Of a DNA stretch of 64,000 nt, positions 1-7,658 are shown in pieces (position 1 is the first letter of the stretch; each line of letters starts with the position of its first letter). This DNA is from Tenacibaculum discolor. GTDB taxonomy: Bacteria > Bacteroidota > Bacteroidia > Flavobacteriales > Flavobacteriaceae. The translations under genes were made by a program, and so were the position numbers. The stretch is from assembly GCF_003664185.1 (NCBI RefSeq), contig NZ_RCCS01000004.1, forward strand, positions 434,001 through 498,000, in the 5' to 3' direction. A model generated the notes under the pieces. That model searched no databases. It saw only the letters and a program-made list of their open reading frames with translations, and was not told the DNA's origin.

Positions 1-418
1 GCTTTAACTTATCGTTAGAGTAATGATGATGGATTCCGTTTGAAAACCATACTCTTTTTAAATAAGTTGTAAACGCTTTAAAATCTTCGCTTTCTTTATC
101 TCCTTTAAAGTTATTATTGATGTTTTCTAAAGCTGCTCTAATTTCAAGATTATGACGGTAGTTTTGATCCCACATAATATCACGTCCAGATAAACCAGCC
201 TGAGTTAAATAGTACACTAACTTCTTTTCTTTTAGTGTTAACTCATCAAACCCTGGAATTTGATAGCGTAATACTTTTATATCAGCAAATTGCTCAACAA
301 CATACTCAAACTCTTTTGCCTTTTTTTCTACTACTTTAGGCTCTTTTTTTGCATCTACACCACAAGAAGTTAATACTCCTGCTGCTGCAAACACACAAAG
401 CATTTGTTTTAGTTTCAT
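1..418 (-). CDS. Dipeptidyl peptidase III family lipoprotein (peptidase M49), 5' part only
   Basis: The gene runs off the left edge; 139 codons are present. The start is followed by a short hydrophobic segment and a lipobox-like LTSC (Cys19), suggesting an outer-membrane or periplasmic lipoprotein. The stretch VEQFADIKVLRYQIPGF and the following YYLTQAGLSGRDIMWDQN match the N-terminal lobe of bacterial M49 dipeptidyl peptidases, zinc enzymes that release dipeptides from short peptides. The catalytic HEXXGH region lies outside the window, so activity cannot be judged. It lies head-to-tail after tag on the same strand, with 46 nt between them. Family assignment is from recognised N-terminal similarity. 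Confidence 0.82.
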   Translation of the reverse strand, partial: MKLKQMLCVFAAAGVLTSCGVDAKKEPKVVEKKAKEFEYVVEQFADIKVLRYQIPGFDELTLKEKKLVYYLTQAGLSGRDIMWDQNYRHNLEIRAALENINNNFKGDKESEDFKAFTTYLKRVWFSNGIHHHYSNDKLK

Positions 419-464
419 TTATATAGTTTTTAATTTATTTTTTTGAATGCTAAAATTACGAAAT

Positions 465-1025
465 TTAAACTTCATGGTATCTAAAACAGTCCGTTGTATG
501 GTCATTTACCATTCCTGTTGCTTGCATATGCGCATAAATTACAGTTGAGCCAACAAACTTAAATCCTCGTTTTTTTAAATCTTTTGAAATAGTGTCAGAA
601 AGCTCTGTGGTAGCCGGGACCTCTTCCCTTTTTTCAAACTTATTAATTATTGGTTTACCGTTTGTAAAATCCCAAATATATTTTGAGAACGACCCAAACT
701 CCTCTTGCACTTTCATAAACAATTGTGCATTAGTTATTGTAGCTTTTATCTTTAGTTTATTCCTTATAATCCCTGCATCTTGAAGTAACTCTTCATATTT
801 ATCTTCAGAGTATTTTGCTATTTTTTTGTAATCGAAATTATCAAACGCCTTTCTAAAGTTTTCTCTTTTCTTTAAAATCGTAATCCAACTTAAACCTGCT
901 TGAAAGGTTTCTAATATTAAAAACTCAAACAATTTATCATCATCATATACGGGTACTCCCCATTCATTATCATGATACTCAATATATAATGGGTCATCAC
1001 TAACCCAAAAACACCTTTTCTTCAT
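465..1025 (-). CDS. tag: DNA-3-methyladenine glycosylase I
   Basis: Base-excision repair enzyme that removes 3-methyladenine from alkylated DNA. At 186 aa it has the usual Tag length. The zinc-snap ligands of the family are visible as Cys5, His18, His176 and Cys180. HDNEWGVP follows His18, and the helix-hairpin-helix part includes ETFQAGLSW. It is a stand-alone cytoplasmic protein read leftwards, with the M49 peptidase gene 46 nt downstream, so the two may share a transcript. Nothing unusual is seen in the sequence. Confidence 0.95.
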   Translation of the reverse strand: MKKRCFWVSDDPLYIEYHDNEWGVPVYDDDKLFEFLILETFQAGLSWITILKKRENFRKAFDNFDYKKIAKYSEDKYEELLQDAGIIRNKLKIKATITNAQLFMKVQEEFGSFSKYIWDFTNGKPIINKFEKREEVPATTELSDTISKDLKKRGFKFVGSTVIYAHMQATGMVNDHTTDCFRYHEV

Positions 1026-1124
1026 TTTCTATTATTTAATGCTGAAAATTACTGTTAAACAAGTTAAAAATCAATTAAAAATGGAATAATTTTTGCACTT
1101 TTATAATTACAAATCATACTGATT

Positions 1125-1559
1125 ATGAAAACCTTACAACACATTATATTTCTTAGCATTATCGGAGTTTTGTTATGGTCTTGTAGTTCTACTCCTATAA
1201 AAAATGCTTCAAACACTCAACAAAAAGAGGAACCTGTTGTAATTGCTAATGATAGTTTAAAATATGAAATTATAATTATAGATCCTGGTTTTACTACCTA
1301 TTTAAACAGCATTGCTAAACCAGAAGGCTTTTATTCACAACAATATCTCGAAAATAAAAACCGCCTTTATGTAAATACATGGAATTATCGAGCTAGAAAT
1401 CCTCTACAATTTAATTCAAACATTTATGAAAATATAATTGATTATAGTCCGCACGTTGATTATGGTTATGAAGTAAACTATAAACTTTTTAATTATTTTG
1501 AGTTCGCACAACGAAAATATCGCATGAATTTAGGTTTAGGAATAAATCGCTGGAACTAG
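1125..1559 (+). CDS. DUF6146 family lipoprotein
   Basis: Small lipoprotein of 144 aa. A signal peptide ends in LLWSC with Cys20 as the likely lipidated residue, followed by a Ser/Thr/Asn linker. The rest carries the DUF6146 pattern: EIIIIDPGF, YSQQYLENKNRLYV, and near the end YSPHVDYGYEVNYKLFNYF. The family is found mainly in Bacteroidota and has no assigned function. It stands alone between divergent tag and co-directional sppA (67 nt downstream). The family name is recalled from the motif pattern; the function is unknown. Confidence 0.75.
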   Translation: MKTLQHIIFLSIIGVLLWSCSSTPIKNASNTQQKEEPVVIANDSLKYEIIIIDPGFTTYLNSIAKPEGFYSQQYLENKNRLYVNTWNYRARNPLQFNSNIYENIIDYSPHVDYGYEVNYKLFNYFEFAQRKYRMNLGLGINRWN

Positions 1560-1626
1560 CAAAATCTTAGTAAAAAGGCGTCTTTCTAAAAACTGTATAT
1601 TTGCTCAAAAAAATTAACCATACAAC

Positions 1627-3372
1627 ATGAAGTTTTTAAGAAATTTACTTGCCTCTATTCTTGGCTTTTTTATTGCCATTTTTTTACTTTTTGTATTCTT
1701 TTTTGCAATAGCTTCAATCGTCGGAGCTGAAGAAAAAGTTGTTGTAAAATCAAACTCGGTTTTAGAATTAGATTTATCAACTCCTATTAAAGATTATGCC
1801 CCAAAAGAAAACAACCCTATTGCAAAAGCTTTAGAATTAACAGATGAAAAGTTAGCTTTAAACAAGATTATAAATGCTATTGAAAATGCAAAAACAGATG
1901 ATAAAATAAAAGGGATAAGTATTAAAACACCTTTTATAAATGCTGGTATTGCACAAATACAAGCTATACGAAACAAAATTGAAGAGTTTAAAGAGAGTGG
2001 TAAATTTGTATATGCCTACAATGATATTTATACTCAAAAAAATTACTACCTAAGTTCTGTTGCTGATAGTTTATTTTTAAACCCTATTGGTGTTATTGAT
2101 TTTAGAGGTTTATCTACCGAAATTTTATATTTCAAAGATTTTGAAGATAAATACGGGATTAAAATGGAAGTTGTTCGCCACGGAAAATATAAAAGTGCTG
2201 TAGAGCCATTTTTAGAAAATGAAATGAGTGAAGCTAATCGTGAACAAACTACTTCATTTTTAAAATCTATTTGGTCAGAAATTACAGATGATATTAGTAA
2301 AAGTAGAAACATTTCTATTGAAAAACTAAATCTTATTGCCGATAATTATAATGGAAGAAACGTTACCGTAGCTAAAGAAAACAACTTAATTGATGCTTCT
2401 ATTTACGAAGATGAGTACAAAGAAAAGTTGGCTATGGGGTCTGATAAAAAAGTAAATACTATTTCTATTGAAGACTATATTAGCTCTGGTAAAGGAAGGA
2501 TTTCTTCAACCGCTAAAGATAAAATTGCCGTAATCTATGCACAAGGAGACATTATTTACGGGGAAGGTAGTAAAGATTTTATCGGTCAAGGAATTATTAA
2601 TAAAGCCATTAGAAAAGCCAGAAAAGATACTAATGTAAAAGCTATTGTACTACGTGTAAACTCTCCTGGAGGTAATGCATTAGCTTCTGAACTAATATGG
2701 CGCGAATTAGAACTTACTAAAAAAGAAAAACCTATAGTTGTTTCTATGGGGAATTATGCTGCTTCTGGAGGTTATTACATTGCTTGTAACGCAAGTAAAA
2801 TTTTTGCAGAACCAACTACAATTACTGGATCTATTGGAGTTTTTGGAGCAATTCCTAACTTTAGTCAATTTACAGATAAAATAGGTATTAACGCAGAACA
2901 AGTTTCAACCAATAACAGTCCTTCTTACAGTGTTTTTGAACCAATGAATAAGAAGTTTTACGATGTTACAAAAGAAGGAATTGAGGAGATGTACACTACA
3001 TTCGTAAACCGTGTTTCAGCTGGACGTAATATGAACTTTGAACAAGTTAATGAAATAGCACAAGGAAGAGTTTGGACTGGTAAAGAAGCTATTAAAAATG
3101 GCTTAGTAGATCAATTAGGGGGATTAAATGACGCAATTAAAGCTGCTGCTGAATTAGCAGAACTTGAAAACTACAAAGTTCGTAATTATCCTAATTACAA
3201 AACTGATTTAAAAGAAGCTCTAAAGTTCTCTCCATTTATGAAAGCTTCAAAAGAAGAAATTCTTAAAGAAACTTTGGGTGATGAGAACTACCAATTATAC
3301 TATAATATTCACAAAATGAAAAACCTAAAAGGAATTCAAGCTAGAATACCCTTTATATTTCAAGTGAAGTAA
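1627..3372 (+). CDS. sppA: Signal peptide peptidase SppA, long (67K) form
   Basis: Membrane-anchored serine/lysine protease that degrades signal peptides left in the inner membrane after secretion. One N-terminal membrane helix (about residues 8-33) is followed by two tandem S49 domains, as in the E. coli 67 kDa enzyme; 581 aa is the usual size. The candidate general-base lysine is in YKSAVEP (about Lys189) and the nucleophile serine is in YAASGGYY (about Ser380). The C-terminal half also has VNSPGG and the TGSIGVFG loop. A strong bidirectional terminator separates it from the convergent metK. Confidence 0.95.
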   Translation: MKFLRNLLASILGFFIAIFLLFVFFFAIASIVGAEEKVVVKSNSVLELDLSTPIKDYAPKENNPIAKALELTDEKLALNKIINAIENAKTDDKIKGISIKTPFINAGIAQIQAIRNKIEEFKESGKFVYAYNDIYTQKNYYLSSVADSLFLNPIGVIDFRGLSTEILYFKDFEDKYGIKMEVVRHGKYKSAVEPFLENEMSEANREQTTSFLKSIWSEITDDISKSRNISIEKLNLIADNYNGRNVTVAKENNLIDASIYEDEYKEKLAMGSDKKVNTISIEDYISSGKGRISSTAKDKIAVIYAQGDIIYGEGSKDFIGQGIINKAIRKARKDTNVKAIVLRVNSPGGNALASELIWRELELTKKEKPIVVSMGNYAASGGYYIACNASKIFAEPTTITGSIGVFGAIPNFSQFTDKIGINAEQVSTNNSPSYSVFEPMNKKFYDVTKEGIEEMYTTFVNRVSAGRNMNFEQVNEIAQGRVWTGKEAIKNGLVDQLGGLNDAIKAAAELAELENYKVRNYPNYKTDLKEALKFSPFMKASKEEILKETLGDENYQLYYNIHKMKNLKGIQARIPFIFQVK

Positions 3373-3374
3373 AA

Positions 3375-3411
3375 AACTAAAAAGCCTCGACATTGTCGAG
3401 GCTTTTTAGTT
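3375..3411. terminator. Bidirectional intrinsic terminator between sppA and metK
   Basis: A perfect 18-bp inverted repeat around a 1-nt centre. The GC-rich part GCCTCGACA/TGTCGAGGC is flanked by A and T runs on both sides, so it can end transcription from sppA (rightward) and metK (leftward). Confidence 0.9.
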
Positions 3412-3434
3412 TTAATAGTTTATTGTTTCATTTC

Positions 3435-4688
3435 TTACAATCCGAAACTTTCTTTTACCTTGTCTACATAATCTAACTTTTCCCAAGTAAACAATTCAAC
3501 ATCTAAGGTTACACTTTCACCATTCGGCTGCGTAAACGTTTTAGAAACTACTTCATTAGTTCTTCCCATATGTCCATAAGCTGCTGTTTCGCTATACATT
3601 GGATTACGTAACTTTAAACGATCTTCAATAGCGTGTGGACGCATATCAAAAATTTCAGAAACTTTTTGAGCAATCTCTCCGTCAGTTAAGTCAACTTTTG
3701 ATGTTCCGTAAGTATCCACAAAGATCCCCATTGGCTCCACTACCCCAATTGCATATGATACTTGAACTAGTACCTCATCAGCAACTCCAGCAGCCACTAA
3801 ATTCTTAGCTATATGACGTGTTGCGTATGCAGCAGAACGATCTACCTTACTTGGATCTTTTCCTGAAAAAGCTCCACCACCATGTGCTCCTTTTCCTCCA
3901 TAGGTATCTACAATAATTTTACGACCTGTTAACCCAGTATCTCCGTGTGGTCCTCCAATTACAAACTTTCCTGTTGGATTGATATGATACTTGATATCAT
4001 CATTAAACAATGCTTGAATTTCTGGAGTTAATTGTGCTTTAACTCTAGGAATTAAAATCTCTACAATATCTTTTCTAATTTTTGCTAACATAGTTTCGTC
4101 ATCAGCAAAATCATCATGCTGCGTAGAAACAACGATTGCTTCAATACGTTGCGGCACATTATCATCAGAGTATTCAATTGTTACCTGACTTTTAGCATCT
4201 GGACGTAAATAAGTAATTTCTTTATTTTCTCTACGTATCGTTGCTAATTCCTTTAAGATTATATGTGATAAGTCTAACGCTAATGGCATATAATGCTCAG
4301 TTTCGTTTGTCGCATAACCAAACATCATCCCTTGGTCTCCAGCACCCTGCTCTTCTCTTGATGATCTATCTACTCCACGGTTAATATCATCTGACTGTTC
4401 ATGAATTGCAGATAATACTCCACAAGAGTTTCCATCAAACATATATTCACCTTTAGTATATCCAATTTTGTTAATTACTTCACGAGCAATTTTTTGAACA
4501 TCTAAGTAAGTAGAAGACTTCACCTCTCCTGCTAATACTACCTGCCCCGTTGTTACCAATGTTTCACATGCTACTTTAGAATCTGAATCAAAAGCTAAAA
4601 AATTGTCTATTAAAGCATCAGATATTTGATCTGCTACCTTATCTGGATGTCCTTCAGAAACACTTTCTGAAGTAAAAAAATATGACAT
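3435..4688 (-). CDS. metK: S-adenosylmethionine synthase
   Basis: Makes S-adenosylmethionine from methionine and ATP in the cytoplasm. The N-terminus [19 protein letters not shown], the [12 protein letters not shown] motif and the [16 protein letters not shown] loop are diagnostic. At 417 aa it is longer than the roughly 384-aa E. coli enzyme, through insertions in the central domain as is common in Bacteroidota. It is transcribed leftwards from its own promoter, and its 5' leader holds a SAM-II-type riboswitch, so the product likely represses its own gene. It is monocistronic, ending at the terminator shared with sppA. Confidence 0.97.
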   Translation of the reverse strand: MSYFFTSESVSEGHPDKVADQISDALIDNFLAFDSDSKVACETLVTTGQVVLAGEVKSSTYLDVQKIAREVINKIGYTKGEYMFDGNSCGVLSAIHEQSDDINRGVDRSSREEQGAGDQGMMFGYATNETEHYMPLALDLSHIILKELATIRRENKEITYLRPDAKSQVTIEYSDDNVPQRIEAIVVSTQHDDFADDETMLAKIRKDIVEILIPRVKAQLTPEIQALFNDDIKYHINPTGKFVIGGPHGDTGLTGRKIIVDTYGGKGAHGGGAFSGKDPSKVDRSAAYATRHIAKNLVAAGVADEVLVQVSYAIGVVEPMGIFVDTYGTSKVDLTDGEIAQKVSEIFDMRPHAIEDRLKLRNPMYSETAAYGHMGRTNEVVSKTFTQPNGESVTLDVELFTWEKLDYVDKVKESFGL

Positions 4689-4761
4689 AAATACTTCTTT
4701 TTAAAATTTAACTATAAAGAAAAAACTTGGATTGCTGAGTCGCTAAAAGGAGTAGAAAATT

Positions 4762-4828
4762 ACTGCTTTAGCATTTTTTATTCTGAACTCTTGTTCTATG
4801 AGGTTGCAATCAGTCAAATTTTTCCTCA
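4762..4828 (-). promoter_or_regulatory. SAM-II-type riboswitch aptamer in the metK leader
   Basis: Read on the minus strand, the leader has stem P1 UGAGG/CCUCA closing a 20-nt loop that contains AUUUGACUGAUUGCAA. A linker then leads to AAAUGCUAAAGCAGU. This matches the SAM-II class as I know it: loop AUUUnACnG..UUGCAA and 3' AAAUG..GCUAAA. The expected H-type pseudoknot pairs are present: AUUU with AAAU and ACUG with CAGU. SAM-II is known from Alphaproteobacteria and Bacteroidota upstream of methionine/SAM genes. The linker here is long and includes a small hairpin GAAC-AAGA-GUUC, which the compact members lack. The aptamer ends 73 nt before the metK start. Confidence 0.82.
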
Positions 4829-4839
4829 AAAATATTCGG

Positions 4840-4847
4840 CAAAGTTA
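4840..4847 (-). promoter_or_regulatory. Promoter -7 box for metK
   Basis: The minus strand reads TAACTTTG, an exact match to the Bacteroidota -7 box TAnnTTTG. It would start the transcript a few bases before riboswitch stem P1. No clean TTG -33 box is seen at 17-23 nt upstream; the nearest is 24 nt away. Together with the riboswitch and the trxA promoter this accounts for most of the 318-nt gap between metK and trxA. Confidence 0.55.
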
Positions 4848-4932
4848 TAGATTATTTTACACACTTAAAAACAAACTTACAAGTAAATAGAAAGTATTGA
4901 TATTATGATAATAAAAAGTAATTTTCGTAAAA

Positions 4933-4962
4933 TTGTATTGGTAAAATATTTGTTTACATTTG
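4933..4962 (+). promoter_or_regulatory. Promoter of trxA
   Basis: TTG at 4933-4935, a 19-nt spacer, and TACATTTG at 4955-4962 form a full match to the Bacteroidota housekeeping promoter (TTG-N17-23-TAnnTTTG). The start codon of trxA lies 44 nt downstream. Confidence 0.75.
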
Positions 4963-5006
4963 TACTGTACAAATAAGAAAATAACTTAGATAAAAACATA
5001 AATAAA

Positions 5007-5324
5007 ATGGCATTAGAAATTACAGATGCTTCTTTTGAAGAAGTAGTATTAAAATCTGACAAACCAGTATTAGTAGATTTTTGGGCAGCTTGGTGTGGAC
5101 CTTGTAGAATGGTATCTCCTATCGTTGATGAAATTAGTAATGAATATGACGGTAAAGCTGTAGTTGGTAAGGTAGATGTAGATGCAAATCAAGAGTTTGC
5201 TGCTAAATATGGTGTAAGAAACATCCCTACTGTATTAATTTTTAAAAATGGTGAAGTTGTTGACAAACAAGTAGGTGCCGCTCCTAAAAAAGCATATACT
5301 GATAAAATTGATGCTGCTTTATAA
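5007..5324 (+). CDS. trxA: Thioredoxin
   Basis: Cytoplasmic disulfide reductase of 105 aa, the standard length for thioredoxin 1. The active site WCGPC covers residues 29-33, and the cis-Pro loop is in NIPTVLIF. No signal peptide is present, which separates it from periplasmic TlpA/ResA types. It has a full consensus promoter and its own terminator, so it is expressed alone. The DUF58 gene that follows starts beyond the terminator. Confidence 0.97.
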   Translation: MALEITDASFEEVVLKSDKPVLVDFWAAWCGPCRMVSPIVDEISNEYDGKAVVGKVDVDANQEFAAKYGVRNIPTVLIFKNGEVVDKQVGAAPKKAYTDKIDAAL

Positions 5325-5360
5325 TATATAAATAGTATTTTAATTTGATATTATAGAAAA

Positions 5361-5389
5361 GGTTTAGCAATTGCTAAACCTTTTTTTTT
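5361..5389 (+). terminator. Intrinsic terminator after trxA
   Basis: The perfect palindrome GGTTTAGCAATTGCTAAACC is followed by nine T. It lies directly upstream of the DUF58 start at 5404, which argues against any upstream start codon inside the hairpin for that gene. Confidence 0.88.
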
Positions 5390-5403
5390 ATCTTCGAAAC
5401 TAT

Positions 5404-6324
5404 ATGATTGATCTTAAAAACACGACTTCTGAACTAAAAAACCTCGAATTACTGGCTAAACAAGTAGTAGAAGGTTTTATAACAGGTATGCACAAAAGTC
5501 CGTTTCATGGATTTTCGGTTGAATTTTCTGAACACAAACTTTATAATAAAGGAGAAAGCACTCGACACATTGATTGGAAGTTGTTTGCTAAAACTGAAAA
5601 GCTATACACCAAAAAATATGAAGAAGAAACAAATCTTAGGTGTCATTTAATTATCGACAACTCAGCTTCTATGCATTACCCTATCAGCAAAAATCAATCA
5701 GTTGATAATTTGAATAAAATTGGCTTCTCTACAGTTGCTGCAGCTTCTTTAATGGATATTTTAAAAAGACAACGCGATGCTGTTGGGTTAAGTATTTACT
5801 CAGACACTTATGAATATTACGCTCCTGAAAAAGGAAGTGAACGTCACCGTAAAATGCTTTTGAATCAATTAGAGCAGTTATTATCCTCTAAATCTGACGC
5901 CACAACGGAAACCTATCAATACTTACATGAAATAGCTGAAAAGATTCATAGGAGGTCTTTGATTTTCTTATTTACAGATATGTTTCAGACTAGTAAAAAT
6001 GAAGAAGAGCTTTTTGACGCGTTACGACATCTAAAATTTAATAAACACGAGGTTGTCTTGTTTCATACCTATGATAAAAAAACAGAGTTTTTGTTTGATT
6101 TTGACAATGCACCAAAAAAATTTGTAGATATTGAAACTGGTGAAGAAATAAATTTATACGCCGAAAATGTGCAACAAAAATATCAAGAATTGAGCAGCGT
6201 TTTTTTCAACAACCTAAAAAACAAATGCTTACAATACAAGATAGATTATGTCCCGGTAGACATAAATGAGGGCTATGATAAAATACTTACCTCTTATCTT
6301 ATCAGTAGACAGAATTTTTTATAA
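5404..6324 (+). CDS. DUF58 domain-containing protein (vWA-like)
   Basis: Protein of 306 aa with the DUF58 signature: GESTRHIDWKLFAKTEKLYTK, then a von Willebrand-A-like fold with a metal-site-like DNSASM (about residues 92-97) and LIFLFTDMF. Such proteins are commonly paired with MoxR AAA+ ATPases, where they may act as adaptors in envelope or metal-insertion complexes. No moxR gene is next to it here. The ATG at 5404 is chosen because the frame upstream runs into the trxA terminator. The function is inferred from the family only. Confidence 0.85.
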   Translation: MIDLKNTTSELKNLELLAKQVVEGFITGMHKSPFHGFSVEFSEHKLYNKGESTRHIDWKLFAKTEKLYTKKYEEETNLRCHLIIDNSASMHYPISKNQSVDNLNKIGFSTVAAASLMDILKRQRDAVGLSIYSDTYEYYAPEKGSERHRKMLLNQLEQLLSSKSDATTETYQYLHEIAEKIHRRSLIFLFTDMFQTSKNEEELFDALRHLKFNKHEVVLFHTYDKKTEFLFDFDNAPKKFVDIETGEEINLYAENVQQKYQELSSVFFNNLKNKCLQYKIDYVPVDINEGYDKILTSYLISRQNFL

Positions 6325-6354
6325 AATAACTCTTTTTTATTTAAAAAAAGGTTA

Positions 6355-6362
6355 TATATTTG
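6355..6362 (+). promoter_or_regulatory. Promoter -7 box for the tRNA-Asp pair
   Basis: TATATTTG matches the Bacteroidota TAnnTTTG box and lies 18 nt before the first tRNA, a spacing that leaves about 10 nt of 5' leader. The upstream region is T-rich without a clear TTG. Confidence 0.6.
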
Positions 6363-6379
6363 CATCCGCTTAGAGCAAC

Positions 6380-6453
6380 GGTCTGGTAGTTCAGCTGGTT
6401 AGAATACATGCCTGTCACGCATGGGGTCGCGGGTTCGAGTCCCGTCCAGACCG
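6380..6453 (+). tRNA. tRNA-Asp (anticodon GTC), copy 1
   Basis: A 74-nt cloverleaf. Acceptor stem GGTCTGG pairs with CCAGACC, the discriminator base is G, the anticodon loop CTGTCAC carries GTC, and the T-arm is GCGGGTTCGAGTCCCGT. CCA is not encoded. Confidence 0.97.
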
Positions 6454-6495
6454 CTAAAGTTTCTCTAAAACAAATAACATATTGCTTCAAGCAAC

Positions 6496-6569
6496 GGTCT
6501 GGTAGTTCAGCTGGTTAGAATACATGCCTGTCACGCATGGGGTCGCGGGTTCGAGTCCCGTCCAGACCG
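6496..6569 (+). tRNA. tRNA-Asp (anticodon GTC), copy 2
   Basis: Identical in sequence to the copy ending 42 nt upstream. Even the flanking GCAAC just before each copy is shared, pointing to a recent tandem duplication or conversion. Both copies are probably cut from one transcript that ends at the terminator just downstream. Confidence 0.97.
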
Positions 6570-6570
6570 C

Positions 6571-6602
6571 AAAAAGCTTCTCTTTTTTAGAGGAGCTTTT
6601 TT
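6571..6602 (+). terminator. Intrinsic terminator after the tRNA pair
   Basis: AAAAAGCTTCTCT pairs with AGAGGAGCTTTTT (one T:G) around a short T loop and is followed by T-rich sequence. Confidence 0.85.
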
Positions 6603-6628
6603 CTTTTTTACATTTTTTCAAAAAAAAG

Positions 6629-6660
6629 TTTGGTTTAGTTAAATTTATTTCTAAGATTTG
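6629..6660 (+). promoter_or_regulatory. Probable promoter of the aromatic amino acid operon
   Basis: TTTG at 6629-6632, a 19-nt spacer, then TAAGATTTG ending at 6660. The -7 box has one base more than the ideal TAnnTTTG. The inferred transcript start, about 6666, leaves roughly 20 nt before the leader peptide start at 6685. Confidence 0.5.
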
Positions 6661-6684
6661 TCCTGTACAAAGAACACAAATACA

Positions 6685-6768
6685 ATGATGTTACAAAACG
6701 TATGGCAAGGTTTCTATTTTTACTTTTACTTTTTTAGTAAGAGACGAGACTTTGTATCATATTGTTAA
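6685..6768 (+). CDS. Aromatic-rich attenuation leader peptide
   Basis: A 27-codon open frame, ATG at 6685 to TAA at 6766-6768. The peptide includes one Trp (residue 7) and the uninterrupted run FYFYFYFF at residues 10-17, with further Phe23 and Tyr26. A run of control codons just upstream of a terminator and in front of Phe/Tyr biosynthesis genes is the hallmark of a ribosome-sensed attenuator leader like those of pheA and trp in enterics. A second ATG at 6688 could also be used. Codons 21-24 form one strand of the antiterminator, so ribosome position would decide which hairpin forms. Function is inferred from architecture. Confidence 0.85.
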   Translation: MMLQNVWQGFYFYFYFFSKRRDFVSYC

Positions 6769-6825
6769 CCTAACAAAAAAACATATACCCAATCAAAGTC
6801 TCGAGTTTATCGAGGCTTTTTTTTT
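6723..6825 (+). promoter_or_regulatory. Transcription attenuator (pause hairpin, antiterminator, terminator)
   Basis: Three structures compete. Hairpin 6723-6743 (8 bp, CTTTTACT/AGTAAGAG with one G:T) lies under the control codons. Antiterminator: CGAGACTTTG at 6745-6754 is perfectly complementary to CAAAGTCTCG at 6794-6803 (10 bp). Terminator: AGTCTCGA at 6797-6804 pairs with TCGAGGCT at 6810-6817, followed by nine T ending at 6825. Antiterminator and terminator share 6797-6803, so they exclude each other. Scarce charged tRNA-Phe/Tyr would stall the ribosome on codons 10-17 and free 6745-6754. Abundant tRNA would let it reach the stop codon and mask that strand. The first structural gene starts 8 nt after the T run. 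Confidence 0.85.
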
Positions 6826-6833
6826 GATTAAAA

Positions 6834-7658
6834 ATGAAAGAAATAGCCATTCAAGGAATACAAGGAAGCAACCACCATATTGTTGCAAACAACTACTACG
6901 GAGAAAACATCAACTTAAATGAGTGTTTATCTTTTGATATATTAGTTGATAGTCTTTTAAGCTCAAAAAGTGAGTTAGCTGTTATGGCCTTAGAGAACAC
7001 TATTGCTGGTTCAATCATACCAAATTATGCTTTAATTGATAAACATGATTTACATATTTCTGGGGAGTATTATCTACCTATACATCATCATTTGATGGCA
7101 CTACCTAGCCAAAAAATTGAAGATATTACTGAAGTTTGCTCACATCCAATGGCTTTATTACAATGTAAAGAGTTTTTCAAACAGCATAAACATATAAAAC
7201 TTGTTGAAGACGTTGACACCTCTGCAGTCGCAAAAAGAATTGCAGAAAATCAATTAAAAGGTATTGCTGCAATTGCACCAAAAATGGCAGCTAATATTTT
7301 TGGTTTATCAATTATTGAAGATGAAATTCAAACTATTAAAAATAACGCAACTCGCTTTGTATTTCTTCAAACAAGCCTTCCTAAAAACGGTAAAAATGAA
7401 ATTAATAAAGCTTCATTAAAATTTGAATTAGATCATAAAAGAGGAAGTTTAGCAGCAATGTTAAACGTAATGAGTGATTGTAAATTAAACCTTACCAAAA
7501 TACAATCGTTACCCAAAATTGAAACACCTTGGAAGTATGCTTTTTTTGTTGATGTAACCTTTGACAAATATGAAGATTATGAAAAAGCAAAGGCTATAAT
7601 TCAAATTATGGCAGAAGAATTTAAAATATTAGGAGAATATAAAAACGGAAGATTATGA
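6834..7658 (+). CDS. pheA: Prephenate dehydratase
   Basis: Converts prephenate to phenylpyruvate for phenylalanine synthesis. The 274-aa, monofunctional protein has the catalytic region with the conserved Thr-Arg-Phe motif (NNATRFVFL), then a C-terminal ACT domain. The ACT domain has GSLAAML where the family has GAL-type residues, and PKIETPW where it has ESRP, so phenylalanine feedback may be altered. First gene of the aromatic operon directly behind the attenuator; it overlaps the aminotransferase by 4 nt (ATGA). No chorismate mutase domain is present; that activity sits on the last gene of the operon. Confidence 0.93.
   Translation: MKEIAIQGIQGSNHHIVANNYYGENINLNECLSFDILVDSLLSSKSELAVMALENTIAGSIIPNYALIDKHDLHISGEYYLPIHHHLMALPSQKIEDITEVCSHPMALLQCKEFFKQHKHIKLVEDVDTSAVAKRIAENQLKGIAAIAPKMAANIFGLSIIEDEIQTIKNNATRFVFLQTSLPKNGKNEINKASLKFELDHKRGSLAAMLNVMSDCKLNLTKIQSLPKIETPWKYAFFVDVTFDKYEDYEKAKAIIQIMAEEFKILGEYKNGRL

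Noticed and set aside
5371..5403. Upstream TTG start extending the DUF58 protein
   Set aside because: The extension lies inside the trxA terminator hairpin; ATG 5404 fits the family start. Similar extended starts at 10803, 35406, 41105, 47032, 47747, 50376 and the upstream ATG at 54652 were rejected on promoter, overlap or family grounds.
6380..6569. Duplicated tRNA as attachment sites of an integrated element
   Set aside because: Only 42 nt lie between the copies, and no integrase or accessory gene adjoins them.
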